Assembly (NCBI RefSeq): GCF_900113935.1
Contig: NZ_FORF01000010.1
Coordinates: forward strand, 62,001 to 126,000
Reading direction: 5' to 3'
Source of the DNA: Aquamicrobium aerolatum DSM 21857
GTDB lineage: Bacteria > Pseudomonadota > Alphaproteobacteria > Rhizobiales > Rhizobiaceae
DNA: 64,000 nucleotides
Shown: piece by piece, positions 36,477-46,259 of the stretch
How the letters are laid out: each line of letters starts with the position of its first letter
Numbering within the stretch: position 1 is the stretch's first letter
Made by a program: the position numbers and the translations under genes
Notes under the pieces: generated by a model
Database searches by the model: none
Told to the model about the DNA's origin: nothing
The model's input: only the letters and a program-made list of their open reading frames with translations

Positions 36477-37328
36477 TCAGGCAGGGGTTCCAAGCCACTC
36501 AAGCTCGGGCGCTGGCGCACCGGAATCGCACAGAAGAGTGTGAAGCCAGGGCAATATCAGTCTCAGCTCCGCGTCGAGAACGAAGGGCGGGTTGACGACA
36601 ATCATGCCGGTGCCATCGAAGCGCGGTTCGGCCGATGGCTGGCGGATCTCGAAGCGGATGTCCAACATCTTCGGAATGCCGCTTTGGCGAAGCCGTTCGC
36701 GGAAGTCAGCGACAGCATCGTGGTCCTTGATCGGGTACCAGAGGGCGTAGGTGCCACCCGGCCATCGCTTGACCGCTCGCAGCAATCCGTCGATCAGGCG
36801 GCCGAATTCGCCGGGCTTTTCGAAAGGCGGGTCCACGAGAACAAGGCCGCGCTTTTCCTTGGGAGGCAGGTGCGCGCCCATCGCCAGATAGCCGTCCAGC
36901 TCGATGGCCCTGACCTGCCAGTCGCCCTCGAAATGCGATTTGAGGGTGGAATAGTCAGCGGGATGAAGTTCAATCGCGGTCAGGCGGTCGATGTTGCGAA
37001 GCAGATAGCGTGTGATTACCGGCGAGCCGGGGTAGCGTCGGATTTCACCGGCAACGTTGAAGGACTGCACAGCGTCGAGATAGGGCGTGAGCAACGCCGC
37101 GACTTCCTGCGGAGCTTCTGCGCCCAGAAGTTTGCCGATACCGTCGTGCCACTCGCCGGTCTTTTGCGCTTCTTCCGACGAAAGATCGTAGACCCCGATG
37201 CCTGCATGAGTGTCGATGACGCGGAACGCACCGGGCTTGTGCTTCAGATATTCGAGGATGCGCGTCAGAACGACATGCTTGACCACGTCGGCGAAATTCC
37301 CGGCGTGATAGGCGTGGCGATAGTTCAT
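36477..37328 (-). CDS. rlmJ: 23S rRNA (adenine(2030)-N6)-methyltransferase
   Basis: Methylates A2030 of 23S rRNA. 283 residues. N-terminal MNYRHAYHAGNFADVVKH, the SAM-binding region around VIDTHAGIGVYDL and the N6-adenine catalytic motif DPPFE are all present. Divergent from the molybdopterin oxidoreductase gene. Confidence 0.96.
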   Translation of the reverse strand: MNYRHAYHAGNFADVVKHVVLTRILEYLKHKPGAFRVIDTHAGIGVYDLSSEEAQKTGEWHDGIGKLLGAEAPQEVAALLTPYLDAVQSFNVAGEIRRYPGSPVITRYLLRNIDRLTAIELHPADYSTLKSHFEGDWQVRAIELDGYLAMGAHLPPKEKRGLVLVDPPFEKPGEFGRLIDGLLRAVKRWPGGTYALWYPIKDHDAVADFRERLRQSGIPKMLDIRFEIRQPSAEPRFDGTGMIVVNPPFVLDAELRLILPWLHTLLCDSGAPAPELEWLGTPA

Positions 37329-37420
37329 GAAGTCTCCCTCTGGCGATAGCCGAAATGCGGGTGTTTTTGTGCGCTCATTTGCTGATGCAGGCTCTACTCC
37401 GCGGTGTGGTTTTCCGCTAG

Positions 37421-39538
37421 ATGTTTCGCATGAACCAGCACGCCACGACCACTACGATCAGGCACTCTGCCTGTCCACATGATTGCCCGTCGACCTGTGC
37501 CCTGGATGTCGAGGTGATCGACGGACGGCGGATCGGGCGAATCCATGGCGCCAAGGACAATGCCTACACCGCAGGCGTGATCTGCGCCAAGGTCGCGCGC
37601 TATTCTGAACGTATCCACCATCCCGACCGGTTGCTGAAACCGCTGGTGCGGGCCGGCGCCAAGGGCGATGGCAACTGGAAGGAGGCAAGCTGGGAAGCGG
37701 CGCTTGACCTCGTCGCCGAGCGGCTGCTCAGGGCTGAGGAAAAGGATGGGTCGGAGGCGGTCTGGCCGTATTATTACGCCGGCACGATGGGGCTGGTGCA
37801 GCGCGATTCCATCGAGCGCTTGCGCCACGCCAAGAAATACTCCGGCTTTTTCGGCTCTATCTGCACCAATCTGGCATGGACCGGATATGTGATGGGAACC
37901 GGTCGTCTTACCGGCCCTGATCCGCGGGAGATGGCGAAGTCTGACTGCGTGGTGATCTGGGGGACGAATGCCGTTGCGACCCAGGTCAACGTGATGACCC
38001 ATGCGATCCGCGCGCGCAAGGAACGCGGCGCGAAGATCGTCGTCGTCGACATCTATGACAATGCCACGATGAAGCAGGCTGACCTCGGTCTCATCGTGAA
38101 GCCCGGAACGGATGGGGCGCTCGGGTGTGCCGTGATGCACGTCCTGTTCCGAGACGGGATGGCCGACTGGGCCTATCTGGAGAAATACACCGACGACCCG
38201 CACGGGCTTGAAGCTCATTTGAGAACACGGACCCCGCAATGGGCTTCTGCGATCACCGGCCTTTCGGTCGAGGAGATCGAGGGTTTCGCGCATCTGATCG
38301 GAAAGACGCCGCGAACCTTCTTCCGGTTGGGCTACGGCTTTGCCCGCCAGCGCAACGGTTCAGTCAACATGCATGCGGTGGCGTCGATTGCTGCTGTCAC
38401 CGGCTGCTGGCAATATGAAGGCGGCGGGGCGTTCCACAACAATGGCGCGATCTATCAGATCGACAAGAGGCTTCTGGAAGGGGCCTCGCTGAAAGATCCC
38501 AAGATCCGCCATCTCGACCAGTCTCAGATTGGCCGCGTGCTGACCGGCGATGCCGAGGCGCTGCGGCATGGACCGCCCGTCACGGCGCTGTTCATCCAGA
38601 ACACCAATCCGGTGAACGTTGCGCCGGAGCAGCGATTGGTCACGCGCGGTTTCCTGCGCGACGATCTGTTTTCGTGTGTGCATGAACAGTTCATGACCGA
38701 CACGGCGAAGGTTGCGGACGTCGTGCTCCCGGCAACGATGTTCATGGAGCATGACGACATCTATCGGGGTGGTGGGCATCAATATCTGATGGTCGGGCCG
38801 AAGCTCGTTGATCCACCGGAAGGACCACGTTCCAATCTGTTCGTCATCGAAGAGCTGGCGAAGCGGCTTGGGGTGGCGGATCAGCCGGGGTTCGGGTTGA
38901 GCGAACGCGAGCACGTCGACATCATGGTGGCGCAGCACGGTTACGGAACGTTCGAAACGCTCGAGCGCGATCGTTGGCTGGACTTGCAGCCCGAATTCGA
39001 CACGGCTCACTTCCTCGACGGATTTGGCCACCCGGATGGCAAATATCGCTTCAAGCCGGAGTGGAACGGCGGGTTTGCGCCGAACAAGCCGCCAGCCTCG
39101 GTCGGGCTCTTGGGCGATCATGCGATGCTCCCTGAATTTCCCGATCATGTCGACATGATTGAAGTCGCCGACGCAGAACACCCGTTCCGGCTGGCCACAT
39201 CTCCGTCACGAAACTTCCTGAACTCCACCTTCACGGAGACGCCGACATCGTTGAAAAAGGAAGGGCGGCCTGAACTGCTGCTCCATCCGCTCGATGCTGA
39301 GGCTCTGGGGATTGCGGATGGCGGGCGTATCGAGGTGGGCAATACGCGCGGCGAGCTGGTCCTTCACGCCAAGCTGTTCGATGGCGTCAAGCGCGGCGTG
39401 GTGATTGCAGAGGGCATCTGGCCCAATTCGGCCCACGAGCGCGGCGAGGGGATCAACGTTCTGACCGGCGCGGACGCTGCCGCGCCCTATGGCGGCGCCG
39501 CATTCCACGACAACCGCGTGTGGGTCAGGGCCGTCTGA
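37421..39538 (+). CDS. Molybdopterin-dependent oxidoreductase (formate dehydrogenase-like)
   Basis: 705 residues of the DMSO-reductase superfamily. The N-terminal CPHDCPSTC with GVICAK downstream binds a 4Fe-4S cluster; a molybdopterin-dinucleotide-binding domain occupies the last 120 residues. There is no twin-arginine signal, so it is cytoplasmic, and no electron-transfer or maturation partner gene lies beside it. Substrate unknown. Start could be ATG 37421 or 37430. Confidence 0.88.
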   Translation: MFRMNQHATTTTIRHSACPHDCPSTCALDVEVIDGRRIGRIHGAKDNAYTAGVICAKVARYSERIHHPDRLLKPLVRAGAKGDGNWKEASWEAALDLVAERLLRAEEKDGSEAVWPYYYAGTMGLVQRDSIERLRHAKKYSGFFGSICTNLAWTGYVMGTGRLTGPDPREMAKSDCVVIWGTNAVATQVNVMTHAIRARKERGAKIVVVDIYDNATMKQADLGLIVKPGTDGALGCAVMHVLFRDGMADWAYLEKYTDDPHGLEAHLRTRTPQWASAITGLSVEEIEGFAHLIGKTPRTFFRLGYGFARQRNGSVNMHAVASIAAVTGCWQYEGGGAFHNNGAIYQIDKRLLEGASLKDPKIRHLDQSQIGRVLTGDAEALRHGPPVTALFIQNTNPVNVAPEQRLVTRGFLRDDLFSCVHEQFMTDTAKVADVVLPATMFMEHDDIYRGGGHQYLMVGPKLVDPPEGPRSNLFVIEELAKRLGVADQPGFGLSEREHVDIMVAQHGYGTFETLERDRWLDLQPEFDTAHFLDGFGHPDGKYRFKPEWNGGFAPNKPPASVGLLGDHAMLPEFPDHVDMIEVADAEHPFRLATSPSRNFLNSTFTETPTSLKKEGRPELLLHPLDAEALGIADGGRIEVGNTRGELVLHAKLFDGVKRGVVIAEGIWPNSAHERGEGINVLTGADAAAPYGGAAFHDNRVWVRAV

Positions 39539-39580
39539 AAGGCGTGAGAGGACGAGGCGCTGAACGCGCCTCGGTCCATC

Positions 39581-40270
39581 TTATGGCGTCATGCGCGCAA
39601 GGCTTTCAATGTCGATGTCATCGCTGGCGGAGCCTGGCGACAGGACGGCGCCTTCAGCCGAAACGCCCGTCAGCACCGCTTTGTCGTTCTCCATTCTCGC
39701 CTTGCCGGTCGCAACCAGACGCAGGGCAAGCGGATAGAGCTGGTGTTCGACTGTCAGCACGCGGGCCGACAGGTCAGCTTCGGTATCGTCTGGCAGGATC
39801 GGAACCGCCGCCTGTGCGATGATCGGGCCCTCATCCATTCCCGCCGTGACGAAATGAACGGTGCAGCCGTGGACCCGCATGCCGGATTCGAGTGCGCGTG
39901 TATGCGTGTCCAGCCCCTTGAACAAGGGGAGCAGCGATGGATGGATATTGATGATCCGCCCGGCCCATTTTTCGGTGAAAGCGGGCGAAAGAAGGCGCAT
40001 ATAGCCTGCAAGGCAGACGACATCAGCCTTCATGCGCGTCAGTTCGGCGTCGAGGGCTTCATCGAGCGCAGCTTTGGTCGGAAAGTCTGCCTTGGTGATT
40101 GCCTTGGTAGCGATGTTCGCGGCAGCTGCTGCCTTCAGCCCCATAGCATCGGCATTGTCGGATATGACACCGACGATCTCGACCGGATAGTGCGGATCGC
40201 CTGCCGCGTCGATCAGGGCGGTCATGTTGGAGCCGCGACCGGAGATGAGAATGACAACGCGCTTTTTCAT
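39581..40270 (-). CDS. purN: Phosphoribosylglycinamide formyltransferase
   Basis: Third step of purine synthesis, formyl transfer from 10-formyl-THF to GAR. 229 residues. ILISGRGSNM at the start; the catalytic Asn and His in NIHPSLLP and the Asp in MDEGPII are present. ATG 40268-40270 gives the family start; the longer frame is shadow of purM. Five bases after purM, so cotranscribed. Confidence 0.96.
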   Translation of the reverse strand: MKKRVVILISGRGSNMTALIDAAGDPHYPVEIVGVISDNADAMGLKAAAAANIATKAITKADFPTKAALDEALDAELTRMKADVVCLAGYMRLLSPAFTEKWAGRIINIHPSLLPLFKGLDTHTRALESGMRVHGCTVHFVTAGMDEGPIIAQAAVPILPDDTEADLSARVLTVEHQLYPLALRLVATGKARMENDKAVLTGVSAEGAVLSPGSASDDIDIESLARMTP

Positions 40271-40275
40271 GAGAG

Positions 40276-41340
40276 CTACAGCCCGATCTGTCCGATATAG
40301 ACGACACCTTCGTCCCGGCGTGGAATGATACGACCGATGGTGCTGACAGTTTCGCCAGCCTGTTGCAGAACGGCTGCGACCTGAGCTGCCTGTCCGGCAG
40401 CAACCACCAGAACCATACCGACGCCGCAGTTGAATGTGCGCATCATTTCGTTGGGCGCGACATTGCCGGTCTTGGCGAGCCACGAGAACACTTCCGGCAC
40501 ATCAATTGCGTCAAGCTGAAGCTCGGCGGCAAAGCCCTTCGGCAGGACGCGCGGCAGGTTCTCCGGGAAGCCTCCGCCGGTGATGTGGGCGAGGGCTTTG
40601 AGGCCGTGCGTCGAGCGAATCGCCTGAAGGACCGACTTCACATAGATGCGGGTCGGGGTCAGCAATGCTTCGCCGAGCGTGCGATGGGTGTCAAACGGCG
40701 ATGGAGCGTCCCAGGCTAGCCCGGACATCTCGACGATGCGGCGCACCAGCGAAAAACCGTTGGAGTGCACGCCCGAGGAGGCGAGCGCCAGAAGAACGTC
40801 GCCTTCAACAATGTCATTCGTCGGCAGCAGCTGTCCGCGCTCAGCAGCACCAACTGCAAAGCCGGCGAGGTCGTAGTCACCTTCGCTGTACATGCCTGGC
40901 ATCTCGGCGGTCTCGCCGCCGATGAGTGCGCAACCGGCCTGACGGCAGCCTTCTGCAATACCGGAGACGATCGCGGCGCCCTGATCAGGATCGAGCTTTC
41001 CGGTCGCGAAGTAGTCGAGGAAGAGCAGGGGCTCCGCGCCCTGCACGACAAGATCGTTGACGCACATGGCAACGAGGTCGATGCCGACGGTATCGTGCAG
41101 GTCGGCTTCGATCGCCACCTTCAGCTTGGTGCCAACGCCGTCATTGGCTGCGACGAGAATGGGATCATTGAACCCGGCCGCCTTGAGGTCGAACAGGCCG
41201 CCGAAGCCGCCGATCTCGCCGTCTGCGCCAGGCCTTCGCGTCGAGCGCACCATGGGTTTGATCTTTTCCACCAGCGCGTTGCCTGCGTCGATATCGACAC
41301 CAGCCTGAGCGTAGGTGAGGCCGCTTTTGGGTTCGGTCAT
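40276..41340 (-). CDS. purM: Phosphoribosylformylglycinamidine cyclo-ligase
   Basis: AIR synthetase, fifth step of purine synthesis. 354 residues. [15 protein letters not shown] at the N-terminus, [28 protein letters not shown] and [11 protein letters not shown] are signature segments of the family. Start ATG 41338-41340 gives the usual N-terminus. Forms a purM-purN operon reading leftward, divergent from the phosphatidyltransferase operon. Confidence 0.97.
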   Translation of the reverse strand: MTEPKSGLTYAQAGVDIDAGNALVEKIKPMVRSTRRPGADGEIGGFGGLFDLKAAGFNDPILVAANDGVGTKLKVAIEADLHDTVGIDLVAMCVNDLVVQGAEPLLFLDYFATGKLDPDQGAAIVSGIAEGCRQAGCALIGGETAEMPGMYSEGDYDLAGFAVGAAERGQLLPTNDIVEGDVLLALASSGVHSNGFSLVRRIVEMSGLAWDAPSPFDTHRTLGEALLTPTRIYVKSVLQAIRSTHGLKALAHITGGGFPENLPRVLPKGFAAELQLDAIDVPEVFSWLAKTGNVAPNEMMRTFNCGVGMVLVVAAGQAAQVAAVLQQAGETVSTIGRIIPRRDEGVVYIGQIGL

Positions 41341-41494
41341 GGTTGTTTCGCCCGACAGGTTGCTCAAGGTCGGCTCATCGCATGAAGTGCCCTCAGTCGC
41401 AAGCGCTGCCAACCTTGATGCGGCAACACACTTGATGACATGTGGCCCCTCGACCATTTATCAACAGGCGCTTTGCGGCAGGAGACACGAAGAA

Positions 41495-42043
41495 GTGACC
41501 GTACCGAATTTGATCACCATCCTGCGGCTCCTGCTGGTTCCGGTGGTGATCGTGGCACTGCTGGACGGCGAATATGGCTGGGCGCTGGTCTGTTTCGTGA
41601 CGGCAGGGCTTTCCGATGCGGTCGACGGATTTATCGCGCGTCATTTCAATCAGCAGTCGGCACTGGGCGCCTATCTCGACCCGATGGCCGACAAGCTTCT
41701 TCTCGTCAGTTCGTTTGTCGTGCTGGGATTCATGGGAGAATTGCCGATCTGGTTGGTCGTGGCGGCGGTTTCCAGGGATGCGCTGATCATTTGCGCCGTG
41801 CTGCTGTCGTCCGTGATGAGCCATCCCGTCGCGATGCGACCGCTGATGGTTTCGAAGGCCAACACGCTGGCTCAGATCCTTCTGGTGATTGTTGTTCTTG
41901 CGGAACTTGCACAGGCGCAATTGTTCGGCCATGCTCGTTTCCTGCTTGTCGTGCTGTGCGGTCTCTTGACCCTCGCTTCGGCAGCGGCCTATCTCCTGCA
42001 ATGGCTGAAGCATATGGGCGCAGATGAACAAGCAAGACGCTGA
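41495..42043 (+). CDS. CDP-alcohol phosphatidyltransferase family protein
   Basis: 182 residues, several membrane helices. The catalytic motif appears as AVDGFIARHF through GAYLDPMADK, complete. It is a second member of this family in the window besides pgsA; it could make cardiolipin or another phospholipid headgroup. Start is GTG at 41495 (GGAG upstream), giving VTVPNLITILRLLLVP; an ATG-started frame from 41315 overlaps purM and is unlikely. Overlaps the next gene by 20 bases. Confidence 0.85.
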   Translation: MTVPNLITILRLLLVPVVIVALLDGEYGWALVCFVTAGLSDAVDGFIARHFNQQSALGAYLDPMADKLLLVSSFVVLGFMGELPIWLVVAAVSRDALIICAVLLSSVMSHPVAMRPLMVSKANTLAQILLVIVVLAELAQAQLFGHARFLLVVLCGLLTLASAAAYLLQWLKHMGADEQARR

Positions 42044-43163
42044 CATTCAGGAACGTATGGCCGAGGTCGTCGTCGCGGGTGCATTCCGACGCCAGATTGT
42101 CTTCTGGCTGGGCGCGATGGTCGCGTTCATCGCGTTTCTATATTTTTTCTCTTCGATTTTGCTGCCGTTCTTTGCCGGCATGATCCTCGCATATTTCCTT
42201 GATCCTGTGGCCGACCGGCTCCAGCGTCTGGGGCTGTCGCGGCTGGCTTCCACGGTCGTCATCCTGCTGGCCTTCGTGGTGGTGCTGACGCTTGGCCTGA
42301 TGCTGGTGATTCCCATCCTGGCGAGCCAGGCGGCCGATTTTCTTGCCAAGATCCCGGACTATCTCACGGGGCTGCAGGCGCTGATCAATCGGTTCGACCC
42401 GGAATGGCTTAGCCGTACCGTCGGGGTCGAACCCGCCGCGCTGCGCGACGGCCTCAGTTCTCTGATGACGCAGGGTACCAAGTTTCTGACAGGCCTGTTC
42501 TCCTCGCTGCTCAGTTCGGGACGCACTTTGATCGATATTGGTGGCCTGTTCGTCATCACCCCGGTTGTCGCGTTCTACATGCTTCTTGACTGGGACAAGA
42601 TGGTCGCCCGTGTCGACAGCTGGGTGCCTCGCGATCAGCTTGCCACCGTACGAACGATCGCACGCGATATTGATGGCGCGGTTGCCGGGTTTGTGCGTGG
42701 TCAGGGCACGGTGTGCCTTATCCTCGGCCTTTTCTATGCTGTGGCGCTGACCGTCGTCGGCCTCAATTTCGGATTGTTGATCGGACTGTTTACCGGGCTG
42801 ATCGGATTTATCCCCTATGTCGGCTCGATGGTCGGCTTGGTTCTGTCTGTCGGGGTGGCGCTGGTTCAGTTCTGGCCTGAATGGCATTGGGTCATCGTGG
42901 TGGCCGTCATCTTTTTTGCCGGACAGTTTGTCGAGGGCAATATCCTCCAGCCCAACCTTGTCGGCAAAAGTGTCGGTCTTCATCCGGTTTGGCTGATGTT
43001 CGCGTTGTTTGCCTTTGGTGCCTTGTTCGGCTTTGTGGGACTCCTGATAGCCGTTCCGGCGGCTGCAGCGGTTGGAGTGCTTGTCCGTTTTGGTCTGGCA
43101 CGCTATCTCGAGTCGCCATTTTATCGCGGTCATGCCGTCGATCTGAAGCATAGCAAAGACTGA
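42024..43163 (+). CDS. AI-2E/PerM family permease
   Basis: 379 residues with about eight membrane helices in the AI-2E transporter (PerM/YdiK) arrangement: an N-terminal pair of helices, a long soluble loop (around LTGLQALINRF), then helices with GLIGFIPYVGSMVG and NILQPNLVGKSVGLHPVW, both family signatures. Substrate unknown. Immediately upstream of hdaA (4-base gap), an arrangement also seen as perM-hda elsewhere. Confidence 0.9.
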   Translation: MNKQDADIQERMAEVVVAGAFRRQIVFWLGAMVAFIAFLYFFSSILLPFFAGMILAYFLDPVADRLQRLGLSRLASTVVILLAFVVVLTLGLMLVIPILASQAADFLAKIPDYLTGLQALINRFDPEWLSRTVGVEPAALRDGLSSLMTQGTKFLTGLFSSLLSSGRTLIDIGGLFVITPVVAFYMLLDWDKMVARVDSWVPRDQLATVRTIARDIDGAVAGFVRGQGTVCLILGLFYAVALTVVGLNFGLLIGLFTGLIGFIPYVGSMVGLVLSVGVALVQFWPEWHWVIVVAVIFFAGQFVEGNILQPNLVGKSVGLHPVWLMFALFAFGALFGFVGLLIAVPAAAAVGVLVRFGLARYLESPFYRGHAVDLKHSKD

Positions 43164-43167
43164 TCCA

Positions 43168-43875
43168 ATGTCGTTCGCGCCCGTCAAGCATCCCCGGCAG
43201 TTGCCGCTCGATCTCGTTCATCCTGTTGGCAACAGCCGTGATGACCTGATCGTGGGTCCATCCAACAGGCAGGCTGTTGGACTTTTGGAATCCTGGCCTG
43301 AATGGCCCTCGGCAGTGGTTGTCCTGGCCGGCCCGGCGGGGTCGGGAAAGTCGCACCTGGCGGACATCTGGCGCGAGGACAGCAACGCAACGGCGCTGTC
43401 GGCGGACAGCCTCGGCGTGGATGCGATCGAAGCCGCGATTCAGGGGCCTGTACTCATCGACGATATCGACGCGCGCGCGATCGACGAAGCCGGCCTGTTC
43501 CATCTCATCAATGCCGTCAAGCAGGCAGGCACATCCTTGTTGCTCACCGCGCGTGGGTTTCCGATGGCGTGGGGCGTCAGGCTTCCTGATCTGCTGTCGC
43601 GTCTGAAGGAAGCAGCCACGGTCGAGATTGATGAGCCGGATGACTTCCTGCTGATGGCAATTTTGACGAAGCTGTTTGCTGACCGGCAGGTTGATGTCGA
43701 GCCGCACGTCGTGCAGTTTCTTGTCCGCCGCATCGAGCGGTCGCTGTCGAGTGCAATGGATGTGGTTGCCCGGCTCGACCGCGCCGCGCTTGAGAACAAG
43801 ACGAAGATCAGCCGGACGCTGGCTGCACAGGTCATCGAAGCGATGGAAGCCGGGCAGGGAAAGCTAGGTCTGTAG
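43168..43875 (+). CDS. hdaA: DnaA regulatory inactivator HdaA
   Basis: AAA+ protein related to DnaA that stimulates ATP hydrolysis on DnaA when bound to the sliding clamp, preventing re-initiation. 235 residues. Clamp-binding QLPLDL at 11-16; Walker A GPAGSGKS at 55-62; Walker B VLIDDID; a sensor-type Arg region near SLSSAMDVVARLDRAAL. It lacks the DNA-binding domain of DnaA. Third gene of the phosphatidyltransferase-perM-hdaA run. Confidence 0.93.
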   Translation: MSFAPVKHPRQLPLDLVHPVGNSRDDLIVGPSNRQAVGLLESWPEWPSAVVVLAGPAGSGKSHLADIWREDSNATALSADSLGVDAIEAAIQGPVLIDDIDARAIDEAGLFHLINAVKQAGTSLLLTARGFPMAWGVRLPDLLSRLKEAATVEIDEPDDFLLMAILTKLFADRQVDVEPHVVQFLVRRIERSLSSAMDVVARLDRAALENKTKISRTLAAQVIEAMEAGQGKLGL

Positions 43876-43941
43876 CGCGCGCATTGTATGCAGAAGGCTT
43901 CGATCAGCCTTTAGATGCAATTTTCAATGATGAAGTGGAAA

Positions 43942-44018
<77 letters not shown>

Positions 44019-44135
44019 GTTACGACGCACCCTTAGGCCATAGAGATGAAAAGTGGAATTGGATTTTTCGACTTTTCGATTCTCGCAACCCAGCAGAAAT
44101 CAAGCTGCAACGCCGATTCCAGATAAAGCACTGAT

Positions 44136-44441
44136 TCAGTGCGTCCAGGGCATCTTGCGATCGTATCGGAAATTTTCGGTGTACGACATCGGGCGCCGGC
44201 GCGGTTCCTGCGGAAGCTGGACGCGATAGGCGACATCGTTCTTTTCGGCGTAGGCGACTGCTTCTTCCAGCGAGGGGAAAGTCAGGCGAATCTGACTTCT
44301 CATATCGGTAGACGAGGTGTAGCCCATCAACGGATCGATGGTGCGCGGCTGCGCCGGATCGAATTCAAGAACCCACTGGCCGGTCTTGGCTTTACCTGAC
44401 TGCATGGCTGTTTTCGCTGGGCTGAAGATGCGCGCTGACAT
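44136..44441 (-). CDS. NDUFS4-like complex I accessory subunit
   Basis: 101 residues of the ETC complex I subunit family. Typical elements: ARIFSPAKTAMQSGKAKTG, WVLEFDP, DPLMGYTSSTDMRSQIRL and the end NFRYDRKMPWTH. In mitochondria and alphaproteobacteria this subunit sits on the hydrophilic arm of NADH dehydrogenase. It lies away from a nuo operon, between two tRNA genes. AGAGG precedes the ATG. Confidence 0.93.
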   Translation of the reverse strand: MSARIFSPAKTAMQSGKAKTGQWVLEFDPAQPRTIDPLMGYTSSTDMRSQIRLTFPSLEEAVAYAEKNDVAYRVQLPQEPRRRPMSYTENFRYDRKMPWTH

Positions 44442-44479
44442 AAGAGCCTCTTTGCGTCTTGATCCAAGACCTTGGGAGT

Positions 44480-44556
<77 letters not shown>

Positions 44557-44675
44557 TCGCCATAAGGCTTGGGCTCCTATAGGGGTACCCCGTTCGAAGC
44601 GCAAGCCTGATCTGAACAAATATCGCCAAACCTGTGTCAGATTTCCCCTTTTTGCGTATGACGCAGCGGCAGATG

Positions 44676-45851
44676 TCAGCGCGATGCGGCTGCAGCAGCA
44701 AGGCCAAGCGTGATGTCTGCCTTGATGTCCTCGACATCTTCCAGGCCGATCTGCAGACGAATCACAGGTCCGCCATATTCGCCCTTGGCGATCGTGCGGT
44801 CGCCCAGTTGGACGTGGACAGCAAGGCATTCGAATCCACCCCAGGAATATCCAAGGCCGAAGATTTTCAGCGCATCGAGAAAAGCGTGAGCCTGTTCTGT
44901 GCCGCCACCATCGAGGACGATGGAGAAAATGCCGCTTGATCCGGAAAAGTCGCGTTTCCACAATTCATGGCTGGCAAAGCTTTCCAGCCCAGGGTGAAGC
45001 ACCTGCGCCACGCCGGGTTGCGTTTCGAGCCAGCGGGCAATCTCCAGCGCGCTCTGTTCGTGGCGTTCCAGACGAACTCCCATCGTGCGCAGGCCGCGCA
45101 GCACCTGATAGACGTCGTCGGGGGCAGCGCAGCAGCCCATCGTCTCGTGGGTCTGGCGCAGCTGCTCCCAGCAACGTTCATTGGCCGAGACAGTGCCGAG
45201 CAGCACGTCAGAATGCCCGGCCGGATACTTCGTTGCGGCGTGAATGGAGATGTCGACCCCATGCTCCAACGGGCGGAAGTAGAGAGGGGTTGCCCAGGTG
45301 TTGTCCATCATCACCACCGCGCCGCGCGCGCGCGCTTCACGGGCAATGGCAGGGATGTCCTGAATCTCGAATGTATTGGAGCCGGGTGATTCGGTGAAAA
45401 CCACCTTTGTGTTGGGCTTCATCCGCTCTGCGATGCCTGCGCCGATCATCGGGTCATAATATTCGACTTCGACGCCAAGGCGCGCGAGCATCGTGTCTGC
45501 AAAGTTGCGGGTCGGGTGGTATACCGAGTCCACGATCAGGACATGATCACCTGAAGACAGGAACCCCAGCAGCGGAATCGTTACCGCAGCGAGGCCCGAC
45601 GGGACGAGAACTGTGCCGGCCGAGCCTTCCAGTGCATCGATCGCGGTTGCGAGTGCGTCAGTGGTCGGTGTGCCTTTAGTGCCATAGGTGTAGCGCTGAT
45701 TGCGGCCTGCCATGGTTGCCGCATCGGGAAAGAGGACCGTCGAAGCATGGACCACTGGCGGATTGACGAAGCCGAAGAAGTCCTCGGGGTCGTTGCCGGT
45801 ATGAACCAGACGGGTATTGATGCCGGTATTCGTGAAGTCGCGCTTGCTCAT
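44676..45851 (-). CDS. metC: Cys/Met metabolism PLP enzyme (cystathionine beta-lyase type)
   Basis: 391 residues of the trans-sulfuration family (MetC/MetB/MetZ). The PLP-binding Lys208 lies in HAATKYPAGHSD; RYTYGTKGTPT and SSGDHVLIVDSVYHPTRNF are conserved. The close fit is to alphaproteobacterial cystathionine beta-lyase; gamma-synthase or gamma-lyase activity cannot be excluded by eye. ATG 45849-45851 with AGGA upstream. Divergent from aapJ across 408 bases. Confidence 0.85.
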   Translation of the reverse strand: MSKRDFTNTGINTRLVHTGNDPEDFFGFVNPPVVHASTVLFPDAATMAGRNQRYTYGTKGTPTTDALATAIDALEGSAGTVLVPSGLAAVTIPLLGFLSSGDHVLIVDSVYHPTRNFADTMLARLGVEVEYYDPMIGAGIAERMKPNTKVVFTESPGSNTFEIQDIPAIAREARARGAVVMMDNTWATPLYFRPLEHGVDISIHAATKYPAGHSDVLLGTVSANERCWEQLRQTHETMGCCAAPDDVYQVLRGLRTMGVRLERHEQSALEIARWLETQPGVAQVLHPGLESFASHELWKRDFSGSSGIFSIVLDGGGTEQAHAFLDALKIFGLGYSWGGFECLAVHVQLGDRTIAKGEYGGPVIRLQIGLEDVEDIKADITLGLAAAAASR

Positions 45852-46259
45852 GGATCCTGCCCTCAATGTTGCATGAAAGGCATATCCAGTGCGAAATCGC
45901 CATGCAACCGTAATAGCTAGGTCCAGCCGACGCTGCCGAACAAAAGCAAAGATCACTCCCTTTGCGGGTCAGAGAGCAGGACAGCATGCTCTTTCAGGTG
46001 CAGTTGAGAGAAGCTGGTTTCGTCATGAAAGTATACAGTCCTGGACAAGAACTCGGCTGTTCTCTTGAAGAGTAGGGCAACGACACTGACAGACTTATTC
46101 GTACTTGACCGACGTCGAATAATCGAATTCGATGGAATTCGTGAGTGGGAGGTGGAGCAAGAGCGTCGCCTAGATGCTTCATTGCGGCGGGGCCGGAATG
46201 ACATGCTTCCAATGAGAACAGCGGGTAGATCCCGTGATAAAAGCAAAGGGTAAGTGGGC
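45852..46259. promoter_or_regulatory. Divergent control region of metC and aapJ
   Basis: 408 bases without a supported gene. Two symmetric elements lie near the middle: TTATTCG at 46095-46101 with CGAATAA at 46116-46122, and the perfect palindrome ATCGAATTCGAT at 46122-46133. These are candidate binding sites for a regulator of the transporter. No confident -35/-10 pair was found. Confidence 0.5.

Noticed and set aside
46065-46253. 62-codon frame between metC and aapJ
   Set aside because: No ribosome binding site or conserved sequence; it ends at the aapJ leader and overlaps the symmetric control elements.
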